A DNA stretch of 64,000 nt from Conus ventricosus (GCA_018398815.1 CM031604.1:53328850-53392849); one strand, 5' to 3'; positions 1-61,769 are shown, counted from the first letter of the stretch. Numbers and translations are program-made. Notes: a model not told the origin generated them from the letters alone.

Positions 1-470
1 TGGCTTAAATCACTGTATCATAATCCATGTCAGCGTTTCGAGGCCTAGCATAAGCTTGAGACAGCATTTTATATTCAACCACAGAACAACCCCCCATTAG
101 TCATTTCAATTATTTGTTTGTTTGTTTTTCTCCACCGATGACATCACACCTAATCTTCCAATATATGACCGTCGCCTTGGCTGACGTCACATTTCAGGCC
201 TTCTCACTCACCCGTGACCCTTTCTTTGTTCCAGGTGGCGCCTCCCCAATAGTCCCATTCCTTTCATTTGAATCTGTCTGCTTAGAACCACCTGGCATGT
301 AGCCTGATGGGCGTGTGTGTGTGTGTGTGGGGGGGGGGGGGTGGAGGGGGAAGAGAGAGGGGGTGATTAACTTTCAGACACAGTAACGATTCTCAAAACA
401 ATCTAATTGTGTCTGTCTATAAATAGTTCATTCCTTAAGCAAGGCGCATTAATTTTTGGTGTGCAGCCAG

Positions 471-473
<3 letters not shown>

Positions 474-501
<28 letters not shown>

Positions 502-790
502 CAGAGGTGGTCTAGTAGCGCCAGCAACAGCATCATCAACAGTAGTGGTGGTGCTGGTGGTGGTAGTGGTTGAAGTAGTAGTAGCAGCAGCAACAGTGGT
601 AGTAGTAGTCGATGCCGTCGCAGTAGTAGTAGTAGTAGTAGTAACAGTAGTAACCCGTCGTCGTCATCACCATCATCAGACGCAACAGCAATTGTAGTAA
701 TAGTAGACCAGGAGTAGCAGCAGTAACGGCAGCGGCAGTAGCAGAACAACGGTACCAACAGTAGTATCACCATCAGTAGTAATCATACTA
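474..790. repeat. Imperfect AGT/AGC trinucleotide repeat region
   Basis: Runs of AGT and AGC triplets are interspersed with GGT and CAG triplets over about 300 bases. The low complexity keeps several frames open without coding meaning. Confidence 0.85.
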
Positions 791-978
791 ATGTAGTAGA
801 ATTAGAAGCTGAAGCTACAATTTTCTTTAAAAAGTAATGACAGTAGGCCGTCAGCAGCGTCAACAATAACAATCCTAGCAGAAGTAGTAGCAGCAAATGT
901 TGCAGAATAACAGCTTTGACCCAACAGCAGAGCCAGCAACAGCATCCACAGCATCATGCGGCAGGTCGTGAGCACGCG

Positions 979-1040
<62 letters not shown>

Positions 1041-1047
1041 TGAGAGA

Positions 1048-1081
<34 letters not shown>

Positions 1082-1090
1082 CAGAGACAG
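979..1090. repeat. Compound (GT)n-(GA)n microsatellite
   Basis: About 30 GT units (to about 1039) are followed directly by GA units with few interruptions. It lies about 100 bases upstream of the acceptor at 1191. Confidence 0.95.
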
Positions 1091-1191
1091 AGGGAGAGAA
1101 AGAGGAGCTCGAGTGCGGTGATCCATTAATGTATCTAGACTTTATGACTACCAATTGAAAAATACCAACAAACTGTGTTGTGCACTTGCAG

Positions 1192-2223
1192 ACTTCCATG
1201 AAAAACGGGGCCAGTTCACAAGTATCTTCGGTGACAGCAGGCGGGACACCCTCCGCCAGAGACCAGAAGACCACCTCTGTAGCTGACCGCTACACCACCC
1301 CCGGCTTCATGACCGCATCCGCTAAATCGAGCCTCCAGTCGTCCATGTCAGCAGCAAGCGGCAGAGAAAGCGTGTACGCCTCTCTGGACGAGACCTCCAT
1401 GATTCCTTCCCATCAGGCATTGCCCGTCGCCGCCAAACATGTCCGGTCTGCTGACTACCAAAATGGCGCAGCTATGGAGTCACCGTCCGACAGTGACAGA
1501 CTAGCCAACGGCCAGCGAAAAGCTTCGTCCAAAATGCAGTCTGCAGATGACCTGGTTGTTGGTAGTTCTGCGCAGTCTGGTATTCGGGGTTCCAACTATT
1601 ATTACAATATGAACACTGTCTCAGATACATCGCTGTCGTCACAGGTTAAGGGACCCACAAAAAGTACACAGATGGTAAATTCCGCCAGAAGAGCTAGTTA
1701 CGTAAATGTTTCACCTTCCGATGCAGGAAATGTCTACGAACAGCCTCATCCGCAGCAAAACAACCATTATGAATACACAACGTTACATTATGGAAGTGCT
1801 CCTGATGATAACTACGTACAGCCTGACCCAATGAGAGACGTAAACGGTGACCTAAGTTATGCTCATCCTTGTGGAGCTCCACGCGGTGAAAAACCCAACA
1901 AAGAACCGAATTCATCTGCTAACAAAAAGAACAGTCATAAAATCAAAAAGCAGAGCAAGAAATCCCAATCCAGTAACGCCACTCCCAAGACCACGCATAG
2001 TGTCCAAAATCAAAACGGCTACGTTTCCCGAAATGAGTTTGAAAGAGAAACCAAATCAGCTGCAACTAGCAACAAAGGGGAAAAGATGTCCAATGCACGA
2101 AGACCTTCGGCCGACGCTGTTGCGATCCGTGGTTTAAATCCCGTGTCCTCATCCTCAGGTGATGTCGACCAAGATGGTTATCTGGTGCCTGTGACGTCGT
2201 CAAAAAAGGCCAGCCACTGCTGA
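1192..2223 (+). CDS. Last coding exon of an unidentified gene: disordered, tyrosine-motif-rich signalling tail
   Basis: The frame is open from a splice acceptor (pyrimidine-rich tract then CAG, ending at 1191) to a TGA at 2221-2223, about 343 codons. An in-frame ATG at 1180 lies inside the intron-like tract, so I read this as a terminal exon and not as a whole gene. The protein has no recognisable fold: it is rich in Ser, Asn, Gln, Lys and Pro, with a Lys-rich stretch near residues 240-260. It carries many tyrosines in SH2/PTB-like contexts: ESVYASL, YVNV (a Grb2-type YxNx site at 1699), NVYEQP, EYTTLHYG, NYVQPD, LSYAHP and GYLVPV near the C-terminus. Such tails occur on receptor tyrosine kinases, MEGF/Draper-type receptors and docking adaptors, but nothing here decides between them. 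Upstream exons are outside the window. It converges with the neuroglian gene. Confidence 0.7.
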   Translation, partial: TSMKNGASSQVSSVTAGGTPSARDQKTTSVADRYTTPGFMTASAKSSLQSSMSAASGRESVYASLDETSMIPSHQALPVAAKHVRSADYQNGAAMESPSDSDRLANGQRKASSKMQSADDLVVGSSAQSGIRGSNYYYNMNTVSDTSLSSQVKGPTKSTQMVNSARRASYVNVSPSDAGNVYEQPHPQQNNHYEYTTLHYGSAPDDNYVQPDPMRDVNGDLSYAHPCGAPRGEKPNKEPNSSANKKNSHKIKKQSKKSQSSNATPKTTHSVQNQNGYVSRNEFERETKSAATSNKGEKMSNARRPSADAVAIRGLNPVSSSSGDVDQDGYLVPVTSSKKASHC

Positions 2224-3849
2224 AATAATCTGCACTGGATGAACTGCGAAGAACGACTGCCCTTCTTTTTTTTTTCCTGAACTGACAATGAGCAGCCTCG
2301 TCCGCAACGAAATCATGGCAGACAGTCGGTTTGATGGGACGATAGACTGACAGACAGCACGTGTGTATCAGGCACTTGTGCTTGCTGAAAAAAAAAAGAA
2401 CACGACGGCAAGGGAGATTGCCCGTCTGTAGAGGGAGGAAAAAATTCAAAGGAGATCTGGACAGCAGGTCTGCGACGTTTAACTCTTCCTACGGGAGGCG
2501 GGCCACTTCAAGGTCATGACGTTTGGATGCCCGTCTACTGTCGCCTTTTTCTCCATCATTTTTGTTTTCTTCCTCTTATGTGTGGGTGACGCTGGGAGGA
2601 TTTGAACCTGACTTCCCCCACTCTGGTCCGGTCACCCACTCCGGTAGGCTTAAAGTTCGAGGGCTCAGAGCTCAAGCACAGATCTTGTCATGAAGCTGAT
2701 TCTAGGAGGGGCCAAACGCCACAAATCGTCCTAGCTGAGACTTTTCGGAGTGCGTTTTCCCACGTAGTCCATTGAACATATTGGTCTTGCTGGTCTGCTT
2801 TCAGGATTGTTTTAATATCAGTTCTTTATCGTGTATATTATTACTATGTCCTTCTACTTTCTCCTTTGCTTTGTATCAACACTCCAGTCCTCTTCATCCG
2901 AGTCTCTGTGTGCTAGTCTGAGTGTGTCCCTGTTCTTGGGGCTGTCCTTGCCACGTCCACTGTCTCCCAAACTTTTCCGTCTGTTGCCAGTCTTCACTCT
3001 TGGGCCGGGTGGATCTCACAGCCTTAGCCCTCGGGTCTTTAAGTGTGGTTAATTTCCTTGTTTTTCCCACTCTGTACTCATCGCCAATGGATTTCAGGTG
3101 TAGCTTTAGCTTTGGCGACAGAAATGGAGCGCAACATCAGTAAGACCATCTACAAGTCATTTTCTCGTGTAGCCTACTATTTGATTTTGGCCTCCATTGA
3201 TTCCATTATGCCAGTATTTATGTTGTATCACAATACAGGCCAGAAGCAGCTGAGGATCGGCATAAAGTGCACGCACCCGACTTTGTCTTTGCCAGGGACG
3301 CTCTCTTCTGCTTTTTGTTTGGTTTTGTTTCCCATTTCAGCATATTCCAAAGAGCAGTCATATCATATTCCAAGGCTTTCGATTGGTTGTTCCGTCACCA
3401 CTGGATTAGCTTAGTTCGCTGCAGATAATGTGACTGTTCCAGCTTATTTTCCTTTTTGCCATGAGAAACCCTGGGAATTCTTCAGTTTGAAATTCGTTCC
3501 AGGTGAGACAACTGACTTGTGTAACAGCTCTAGTACTTTTGCGTATTTCATCTTCCAGAGTGGAAAGAGCTCTTGTGCACCCCTAAAAATGTTTAGAGGG
3601 TGCATTTTGGTGTTCATTTCTTATGTCTGCTGGATCTTTTCTACTCGCCGCTCCTTTCATACGACTTCCACTGCCAGCATTAACAGCACTGAAGAAACTG
3701 CACAGCCAATGGCTGTGTCAACTTCAGATTGTTCCTTGCGCCGTGTGTTCCTTTGATAAGTTATGTCGTATCTCTACCGCATTCTTAGGTTGCTTCGGAG
3801 CAAGATACATCTCAGGCGCAAGCTGCGTCACCTTGTGTGGGACTGATCC

Positions 3850-4253
3850 CTATGCCTTTGTCAGATCAAACCACACCTTGAGGTCCTTTGTCAAAGTCTC
3901 ATCACCTCGCTGGATCGCTTCCCAAATCAACGTAGCATTCAGGACACAACCAGACTTTCCCGGAATGTCTGATCTGTGGACTAGCAAGTCCAGATACCCA
4001 GTTTCCTCACACCTACCTATCCCAATAAATGCCCTCTTCCATCTTGGCATGGATATACCGTTGATGATACCTCATTTTCTTTCAAGTATTCGATCAGCCT
4101 CGCTACCAAGGCAGAGATTTTCCTCTCAACCTTCAGTAGTGAACTTTGTCTATCTGCTAGCGCAGTTTTGTCTGAGCCAAATAAGGCACGAGGCATTCCT
4201 GTAGAGGTGCATACGTATGTTCGTGCCGCAAAAGAGAGAAGGGATCCTGTCAA
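3850..4253 (-). other. Unidentified, possibly decayed, coding-like segment
   Basis: Two overlapping minus-strand frames (4253 to 4017 and 4050 to 3850) give balanced, protein-like composition, for example FGSDKTALADRQSSLL, KVERKISALVARLIEYLKE and SGCVLNATLIWEAIQRG. The Leu/Lys/Glu pattern could form an amphipathic helix. A frame change would be needed to join them, and no start, splice site or family could be recognised. It may be a relic of a mobile-element protein. Confidence 0.2.
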
Positions 4254-5087
4254 CCTGGCTTATTGTTGCTTTATCCGGTGTGATTTTGTTGCTGTTTTCC
4301 AGCCATCGAGACTTTACACAAGAATCATTGCTGAAAGTAGTGAATATCAATACAGTTTATAGAAGCATACTTTTACATATGGGCACATTGATACACTGTT
4401 GTATGTATACACAATTTCTCATGATTAGCATGCGGAATATGTAGAGTTACACTTAAGAATATGTAATGTTGTTTAGGAACATAGGTCTACATTCACAGAG
4501 CTTGTTCCTTTTGGTGCTCGTATGTCCCTAGTTAGTTGTGCCTGTGCTAATTTCATCATTCACCTCTGAAGACAGCGTGTGATCATAACACGTCGATTGT
4601 ATATTAATCATGTCGTGATGGAAAAAAACTACAATTATCTAGAGGAGTTAGCTCAATAATCTACCAGATAATTTTGCTGATATCTGTGTTTTGTGCGTAC
4701 GCTTGCTATCATGTGATATCTTCAGGAGGTAGCTTGTATAAACTAACAAAGAGTTAGTAACTTGCAACCATGCACCTAAAACAAATTTACGTTCTGGCAA
4801 CTACTGCTTGCCTGATGTATAATGTATCTTTACAACTCATATTTCACTCTTTCAAAATTTATGCACTCGATAGTTCGCTTATCCCTCCTTTTTTTCGCTT
4901 GAGAAACAAGATAGCCCATTTTAATGTTGTGTTTTTCCTTTGGAAAAATCAAGATGAATGAACGTCCATGAGAGAAAAATGTGTAGAAATGACTTTAAAG
5001 ACAAAACACAGAAGCAGCAATGAGAACCATATACATAGCCCCCTTAGAGTTGGCACTTCCTAAGATCAGAGGTGGAATTACTGGGTT

Positions 5088-5210
5088 GCCAAACAAATGG
5101 AATAAACGAGTAGCAAAATAGATACAACGCACTTCTACTTATCGTTCTACAAACAAATGGAATAAACGAGTAGCAAAACAGATACAACGCATTTCTACTT
5201 ATCGTTCTAA
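5088..5210. repeat. 60-bp direct duplication
   Basis: A unit beginning CAAACAAATGGAATAAACGA is present twice in tandem with a few substitutions. Confidence 0.85.
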
Positions 5211-5354
5211 CATTCTAAACGATGAGAACAAAGGCAAACAAACAGTCACTTATCTCTTTGATCTGTGTGCAGAATATGGCATGGGGTGAAAAACTTAACT
5301 TATGGAATGAAACTAAAGAGAAGAGAAAAGAAGCTGAGAGGGAGAAGATATGGA

Positions 5355-5690
5355 TTGAAGAAGTAGTAGTAGCAGTAGTTGTAGTAGTAGCAGTAATAAT
5401 AGTAGCAGAAGTAGTAATAGTAATAGTGATAACAGCAATAATAATCATAATTATATTGAATAGAAGAAGAGTTATAATAATAGTTTAACTAAGGTACAGT
5501 ATTAATAATGATATAAAAATGGGAAGGATAGTATGTGAAAATCTGGGAGAAATACAAATGGACAGAAGTATCAAAAATGCAAAACCAATGAAGTACATTT
5601 TAAAGTATGAATAGTATAGTGGAGATAATCATCATCATCATCATCATCGTCATCATCATCATCACCATCGTCATCATCATCATCATGACA
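5355..5690. repeat. Trinucleotide repeats (AGT)n and (ATC)n
   Basis: An imperfect AGT/AGC/AAT tract at 5355-5455 is followed, after unique DNA, by a cleaner ATC tract at 5627-5687. Confidence 0.85.
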
Positions 5691-7084
5691 ATGTCAATAG
5701 AAAAAACATATCATGTAGGTACAGAGGAATAAACTGACCAGTAACCACAAAGCTAAGAGTGCTATTAGAACAAAGTAAAAAAAAAAAAAAAAACCCCCCC
5801 CCCAAAAAAAAAAGTAAAAGAAGTAGCATATGTATTTGTAAAGGGTGAGAAAAGGGGTGGAAAGGTAAGTAAGTAAACAAAGACACAAATATAGAAATAA
5901 AAGGATGGGGAAAAGAGAGAAATTGCTATAACATTCATGTGAAGTAAATGATCAGCAGTATCATGTATGGTGGTGTGACCGTGTAGAGCACTGCGCGCCG
6001 GAGGTGGAAAGCTGTGCTATTTTGGGGTGGTGATGCCGAGTGGGTGGAGGATCCCCAGTCTGCAATGAAATGGTATTCCAGCATGACGCACCTTAAGTTG
6101 TCACTCTGCGACCGCCGAAGTGCCAGGACTTTGACATGATTGACATTGTGCTGACGATGGTTGAAATGCAGACAGATTGATTCGGGTTAGCGATGGCGGA
6201 TGTCACTTCCGCCAAGAAGGTGAAGTGTTCACACGTGCCTGACCCTGTGTTCGGATGTCAAGCCAGATCACGCTAAAACGTCCAAACCTATGTGAACGAT
6301 ATTTGGTGGAAAAATGGAATGTTGGTATGGATCCCGATCAAAGGACGCATCCATGCTTCGTTCTACTAACTGTGACAGAGGTCTGCATTGTCCTCAGTGC
6401 CTTTCCGGTTGTCGTTTTGACAGTGTATCATTATTATCTTGTGTAAACAGACCATCAGCTGAATGAAATAAAACACACTCTTCATCTCTCTGGCCTTTCT
6501 TTCACACACACACATGCCCTTCGCCTCTCAGTCTTGTTCTCAGAATGCACGCTTTATTAGTTAAGTTTGTGGGTGTATACTGGTGTGCAATGGATTGGGA
6601 AATGTACCTTACAGAAGTCATGGTGCTCTTCATAATTGTTCATCAACTACTTGTGCTTGAATTCTGTACATAAAAGGCAATGATCCTTACCATGCTATGT
6701 TTTGTAATGTAATAATGATTACTCATGTTAACTACTTGTGCTTGAATTCAGTACATGAAAAGCAGTGATCATTACCATGCCGAGTTGTTTCATAATACTG
6801 TAAGAGCCCTGAACAAAGAATCTCTGCCTCCGTGCTCGTGTGGATTGTAACTACAAATCATGAATTAATAAATGATCAAAGAGTGAATGGACGAAGACTG
6901 GATCTAATTCTTTGTGTCCATCGATCTATCGATTTCCTTTTGTGTGCAAAGCATGCATTATTACAATTCACATATAAATGATGAAGCGAAAATGATAGCG
7001 AGTTTCTCATTCATTCCACCTCATGAGTTCTAGGGAAATGATGGAATGTGATGAATCAAAGCAAATACAAAGTCAATGGTTTCA

Positions 7085-7136
7085 ATCATCACAGCCCAGC
7101 CGACTTCACACAGGGCCATTTTCAGGGCTACCAAAC
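7085..7136 (-). mobile_element. Diverged fragment of the LINE 3' tail
   Basis: CAGCCCAGCCGACTTCACAC followed by GGGCCATTTTCAGGGCTACC resembles the last ~50 bases of the LINE family seen at 26.0 kb (AGCCCAGCCGACCGCAAAGG, then GCCATATCAGGGCTGTCACC). It is only a tail fragment, so it could be a truncated LINE or a SINE that shares the tail. Confidence 0.5.
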
Positions 7137-8862
7137 TCATACAAAAAAAAAGGTCAAAACTTGAACAGTTCAAGCCATTAAAAAAAAAAAAAAAGACTGT
7201 ATCCTTAAAGAGAGAGAAACAACAACCGTTTATCATGACATAACTGAACTTTTGATATTCTTATGGCAGATCAAACTTGGCTGTGTGGAAAGCATCAGAT
7301 TTTGTTTTTTTTTTTATTTCTCACACCCAGACAGGAAAGAAATGTAAAAACTTAATGAAAAACATTTGAATGCCACAAATGTTTTTCATTAATGCCACAA
7401 ACGATACAGAAAAACCCTTGTGAACAGACAAGACGCTGCAGAATGGACAGCTTGAGTCCATGCAGGACAGTGTGCACTGTTTTCACTGCCCAGTGGCCAG
7501 ATTATATATAAGAAGAAAGCTAGCATGTCATAATTTGTCATGTAAAAAAAAAAAAAAACAAGTGAAAAAGTGTCCAGAACAGACAGGAGAATGGTCCAGT
7601 AAAACGGAAAAAAAAAACAATATATGACGGGAAAAACAAAAGACAGTCAAAGGGAGTAACAGAAAACAAAGTTACCAACACAGGTATGGGGGGATGCTTG
7701 CCCTGAACGAACACCTGGCATTTCCACAGGCACAGGTATACATTTATAAAAAAAATAAAAATTTAAAAAAACAGTTCAAAAGGGAACAGTGTTAAAAGTC
7801 CCACAACTATCTGCCAGATTACAGCAAAAAGCTGGGATGGTTTTAATCATAGCAGCAGTTGATAAACGTTTTAAAGTAAGACACACACAAAAAAAGGTGA
7901 AATTAACAGCACAGAATTTCCAGATTGAAAGAGCTTATAGTCTCAAAATCTTGAGAACTGTAATAAAAAAAAAAAAATTTTAAACGGTAAAGACAAGACA
8001 GAGCAAAACACCTGACTGGAAAAAACCAAAGCACTCTTCCTTGCCCAAGCACAAACAGATGATAACATACAAAAAATGGATACTTGTTTATTATCAAAGT
8101 ATGTACACAGCACGGTTAAAACTGGAATCTTCCACAGGCAAACTTCTATCTTTGAATAAAAATAACATTTCAAAATGTTGCTGCTTATTTTAAAAAGCAT
8201 TTTGTAAATATTCTGATATGTATTAAGATTTAAACATTGTCAAAATGATATGTTTTACGTATACATAATTATAAACTTTCATTTTCAAACATCCACGCTT
8301 CATGAAATAATAGGTTTACATCTTTCCTGCTAATTTGCCAACCTATACAGATGAATCATCTATACAATATAAAGACAAAGAACAGAGCAACATTTGGATG
8401 AAGGTGAATACAATGTCACTTCTCAGTCAGTCAGTCAAATGTTCATCTTTGCTGCATCCCACAGTATGACTATAGAACAAAACAGAGTTCTATCCCACCC
8501 TTCGTGAAGCAACTGCAAACCTGCCGTAGAGTGATCCAGATCATTTTGACAATAAACACTATTATGACTTCTTGTCTTCAAAATATTTGTTCACTGTGGT
8601 CGCACACAGATTTAGGCACTCTGGAAATCTTTTGCTAAGAATTAGCTCAACTTTGGCGCACCCGCTGAGAGTTCCTTCCATTCATGCTGTTTATGACCAA
8701 GCCAGCTGTAAATGCTCTCCGAGGGTCCTGTTTTTCAAAGAGCAGTTTTCAGCACTCACATCTGCTAGACCATCTCCTCAAATCACAAGACCGCTGTGGT
8801 ACACCATGCTGACTGAAATATGTAGGAAATAATAACCACACAGAAAGCTTACACTTTAAACC

Positions 8863-9066
8863 ATTGGTCCATCCTTTCCCTGACAGCCATTTGCTCACCT
8901 GCGGGAAAAGGGATACTTCAAAAGGCTAACATTGGTCCATCCTTTCCCTGACAGCCATTTGCTCACCTGCGGGAAAAGGGATACTTCAAAAGGCTAACAT
9001 TGGTCCATCCTTTCCCTGACAGCCATTTGCTCACCTGCGGGAAAAGGGATACTTCAAGAGGCTAAA
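8863..9066. repeat. 68-bp tandem triplication
   Basis: Three almost identical copies start at 8863, 8931 and 8999 (ATTGGTCCATCCTTTCCCTG...). The third differs by a single base near its end (AAGAGGC versus AAAAGGC). Confidence 0.95.
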
Positions 9067-10910
9067 TCCATGGAATATGCCAGGACTAAACTGAACATAG
9101 TTTTTGCAGGAGTCAAGTCCAACACAGGGGATGAAATATGGTACTTGCAATATCGTGGTATGCTGCGCTCTTGTATTTGAATGGCCGTTGCTCCAAAGCT
9201 TGAAGACTTTGCCTGTGGCAATGCACCACTTCTTCCTTTCAAGAGGCTTCATGGAAAGATTCAGAGTATCAAGTCTAGTTACTACTTTTGAAAAAACTCC
9301 TCCATCTCCTAAATATCTTTAGCAGGCTGTAGAAAAGAGGACTGCTTTGTATCCATTCAAATAAGCACATGTAAGAGACTCATCTCCTCTTACCTTGTTC
9401 CCTTTTTCTGACTTGTCAAATTTTCCTCAGCCATGAGTAGGCAAATTCTTTAACCTGTCTTCTGTTCCGCGGTAAGTTGACAAGACACCCATCATGAACA
9501 ATGCTTCTTCTGCTCTTGGGGATGACAAAAAGGTGCAAACCAAGCTTCTCAATCATAGATTCTGAAGTGCCACTGATTTCTTTTGCTGCACTCTTGTTGT
9601 CTTCTTTGATCAGAAACTTGACTCTAGCCACAACTTTTGTCAGTGGTAACCGTGTTGTCACAAAGCTCATCAACATCATTTTTCACTGAAACTGAAATTT
9701 TCCGTATTACTTAGACTGAATGTGACTGAAAACTGACCCCCAAAAGCAGAGTTGACATAACTTTGGAAGCTTACCTCAAAAAGGCTTCCCAAGAAGAAAA
9801 GAAAATGGAGAAAATCCATTGAAAACCACAGAATGAAAATATCTCGGCAACTGCACCAATGCGATTTCGGAAAGATGTCATTATACCTCACTAAACACTC
9901 ATCACACGTTTTGCTTTGCAGAAAAATTAGACGGAAAGAAATAGAATAACACTTTGGTTTTATTATCTATGACAAGTTCGTCATACATAATCATGTAAAT
10001 CTTCACCTGCTACTTCAACAGATTCTGTGAAGCCTTGGAGTTATGGGTGACCCCTCTTTAGTACACAAGAAAAACATAATTTTAAGTTCCTGTTCTTACA
10101 AAAAAATGGCATTACTGTCTCATTCCCTTTTCCTCTTGACTATCTGGAAAACAATATTTGAAATGACCGACAAGGAAAGCTGAAGGAAAACAGGCTGTTG
10201 ATCATGTATTTCTTTTCAAGTTTTGTAGTCTTGAATTTTGCAACTAAAAAGTCACAAGAAGAGGGCAGCTTTTACTAAGTATTTACTGGCACTCTGTCTT
10301 AATCGGTGTATGATTTCACTGACCATTTATCAATTTGTGCTGTCATCAGAAACACAGCTGTTATGTGTGTAGGAACAAAATATACACACAAACAAATACA
10401 TTTTCCATATTCACTTAGCCATCTTTTCAAGCACATTTAATACAACAACAAAATGAAAGATACAGTTGAAAACTGTGATGAGGAAAAAAAAAAGAGAAGG
10501 AATGTTAGAGGTGTAAAAATACCAAAAACAAAAACGTTTTTCAATCAATACATAAAACAATCCTTTAACCTGATAGTTAATTTACAATTGCATTTGCAAC
10601 CATTATTCTCATTTTACCCAACAGCGGCAGTGACATCTAATTACAAGAATATTCTCTTACTATCCACTCAATAGATTTGTGGGACTTACACTCCAATATG
10701 TACATGATACGTGAATGTTGACGATAGCTGTAAAAAAAACATTTGCGTTGATTAAAAAAAAGTTCTTCATATATCTTCAGTTGCAAACAGGCACTCTTAA
10801 ATAATTAGTTTTTTGAAAATCATTCAATCTTTCACACACATACGCACTTGTGTAAAGTACACACACATCCATGCAACTTTGCACCAAGATTGAAGCAGAA
10901 GCTCTTGCAT

Positions 10911-10914
<4 letters not shown>

Positions 10915-10943
<29 letters not shown>
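10915..10943. repeat. (CA)n microsatellite
   Basis: Uninterrupted CA dinucleotides within a TACACA-rich context. Confidence 0.9.
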
Positions 10944-10948
<5 letters not shown>

Positions 10949-11793
10949 ATATTCTGAATAACATGCTTATTTCACAGAACAGTTTCAGTAGTAATTATGT
11001 CATCATATTCTTGTTAGTTTTGTGCTCCTCTTCTCTCTTTTCCCTAAAACCAATTTAAGTACAGCAAACATTTTCTTTCTTTGCTTCTTCAAATTTATTT
11101 GCCAGCTCCATGATGTTTTTAGTGTGACACATGTTTTCTGCACTGAATATCAAACTCCTTTTTACTGGAGTCCCAGAATTCAGGAATTTCCATCTTTTCC
11201 ACTTCATATTTTGTCAGCAGAAGTATCCTCTTATCATTTGTACACAACTGGTATATACCAGCTACAATTGATTTTCTTTCACTGTAGCAGGCATCTTCCA
11301 TTCTTTTCTGCATTTCCTTCTTATCAACATCCTACTTCCAACCCAACCCCATCCTTCTCACCCCCTACACTGCAATACTTCCCTGGTTCCTCATCTTCTT
11401 CCTTTGATTCTCAAACTGCTGGTATTTTAACTGGACATTTTGTTTCTCTTTTCTCCACTATAAAATAAAAACCTTTCTTTCGGGATTGGCTACCAGTTCC
11501 ACCTCCCTGCATTTCCCTGAGAGATATGATGACTCCATCTCTTTACCTTTGTTTACACACTGGTCAAACAAATAATCAATCACTTCTTCCTACGTCTCAT
11601 GCACATACACACACACACACATACAATGCGGTAATTCTCTCCTATGAGGGTTTCAACCTTTCAGATCAGAAAATCGCCAATGTTTTAACATTTGTAAACT
11701 GGATCAGATTCTAGATATTGTGATAGATATGTACAAGAAGACATGATCAAGTTTGAGAGTTGGAAAGAAAATCTCTAATTTTAAGTACTCCTT

Positions 11794-11796
<3 letters not shown>

Positions 11797-11850
<54 letters not shown>
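11797..11850. repeat. (CA)n microsatellite
   Basis: About 27 uninterrupted CA units. Confidence 0.95.
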
Positions 11851-11852
<2 letters not shown>

Positions 11853-12502
11853 CAAAAGGCACCAAGAACAACAATACAACTGTAAACGCACCTTAACCTG
11901 AACAGGCCATAACAGGATGAAGCTTTCCCATTGTCAAATATTTGTAAAGTTCTCTCCAAACTGAACAGCAATAGGACAATCATCAAATAGCAGAACATGA
12001 AACCAAATCATATACAGACAATTTTTGCTATGTGATATGTTGACATATACGTCTTCTCACAATGAACAAGGTAAAAGATGCTGCAGCAGAACCAAAAGCA
12101 GCATTGTAAGTGTTGATTTTACAAAGTAAAATGTTTAAACGTGCACAGACTGTGGTTATGATTTCACTAAAACTGACAAGCAAGCTGTATTCACAAACTT
12201 TTGAAAATCATCCATACTTTACAGAAATCATCGTAACTATAAAAAAAATTGTACTTGCATCCACACATCAAAATCCAAAAGCACTTTAAAAAATAGTATG
12301 AAACATGCTGTCCTTTCCTTGACACTGATGATTAATCAATCTGCATGAGAGCTAGTAAATCTGTGCATAAGCAAATCAAGCACCCCTCATTGGGCAGAAA
12401 TGGCCAGCATGTTCAGGATGGGGGATCAAAGTCCAATCGCAGACCTTCAGCGCTAGGTCACTAGCACTATCCAATCAGCAGCCACACAGCTTGTGAAATT
12501 GT

Positions 12503-61408
<48,906 letters not shown>

Positions 61409-61769
61409 CTGCAGTCAAAAAAACACAACAAAAAACAGCATGAAGGGAAACAGGTTCTTTAAAACGGTTTTCAACAAAAGGGTATTTCAATTACAACCCC
61501 TGCATCCTTGTGAAAGGATAGTTAAAGGTTCTGATACTATGTTAATACAAATACGGAGGATGGCAAGAAAAAGACACAAACAATATCGAATTGGTCACAG
61601 GATACAAAAAGACAAAAGATAAACTCACAGATACAGTATCTCTCAGAGGAGAAAAAGAAGAGAGAAGACACAAAAATTACAATCTTTCTGACTGTAGTTC
61701 AGTGTTTATAAATATTTATCATACACCACTGCTATCCCAAGTGGTGAGCAAAAGTAACTGAGTGATGAT

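Larger units (their letters stand above)
1..1191. other. Intron of the plus-strand gene, simple-repeat rich
   Basis: I see no convincing exon here. It holds a GT run followed by a G run (312-341), a long AGT/AGC trinucleotide region (474-790) and a (GT)n-(GA)n microsatellite (979-1090). The long open frames over the trinucleotide stretch encode only poly-Val, poly-Ser or poly-Leu and are not genes. The stretch ends at the splice acceptor before 1192. Confidence 0.5.
2224..7000. other. 3' UTR and downstream region of the plus-strand gene; no other gene recognised
   Basis: No frame here looks like a conserved protein. A possible polyadenylation signal AATAAA lies at 6467-6472 on the plus strand, and another AATAAA-like site near 6866, but the UTR end cannot be fixed. 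The segment contains a 60-bp duplication (5088-5210), AGT and ATC trinucleotide runs (5355-5690) and an A/C-rich run near 5778-5812. Around 2600-2660 a short tract resembles a reversed tRNA B box (a weak SINE hint). A minus-strand frame at 3850-4253 is protein-like but unidentified. Confidence 0.5.
7001..12502 (-). other. 3' UTR and downstream region of neuroglian; no other gene recognised
   Basis: This AT-rich stretch follows the neuroglian stop codon on the minus strand. Possible AATAAA signals in minus-strand sense (TTTATT on the plus strand) occur at 11094, 9958, 8087, 7313 and 6553, and none is decisive. It contains A runs, CA microsatellites (10915-10943, 11797-11850), a 68-bp triplication (8863-9066) and a LINE-tail-like fragment near 7092. 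The frame at 9416-9679 (minus) is open but matches nothing I recognise. Confidence 0.45.

Noticed and set aside
407..773. Open frames rich in Val, Ser or Leu
   Set aside because: Translation of AGT/AGC trinucleotide repeats; no coding signature.
3623..4204. 193-codon plus-strand frame
   Set aside because: No recognisable domain, poor composition for a protein, and no exon signals; probably chance.
9416..9679. 87-codon minus-strand frame near 9.5 kb
   Set aside because: Reasonable composition but no conserved motif, no splice context, and it lies in the presumed 3' UTR or downstream region.
11022..11468. 148-codon plus-strand frame
   Set aside because: Phe/Ser/Pro-rich translation of pyrimidine-rich sequence in the presumed neuroglian 3' region; no similarity recognised.
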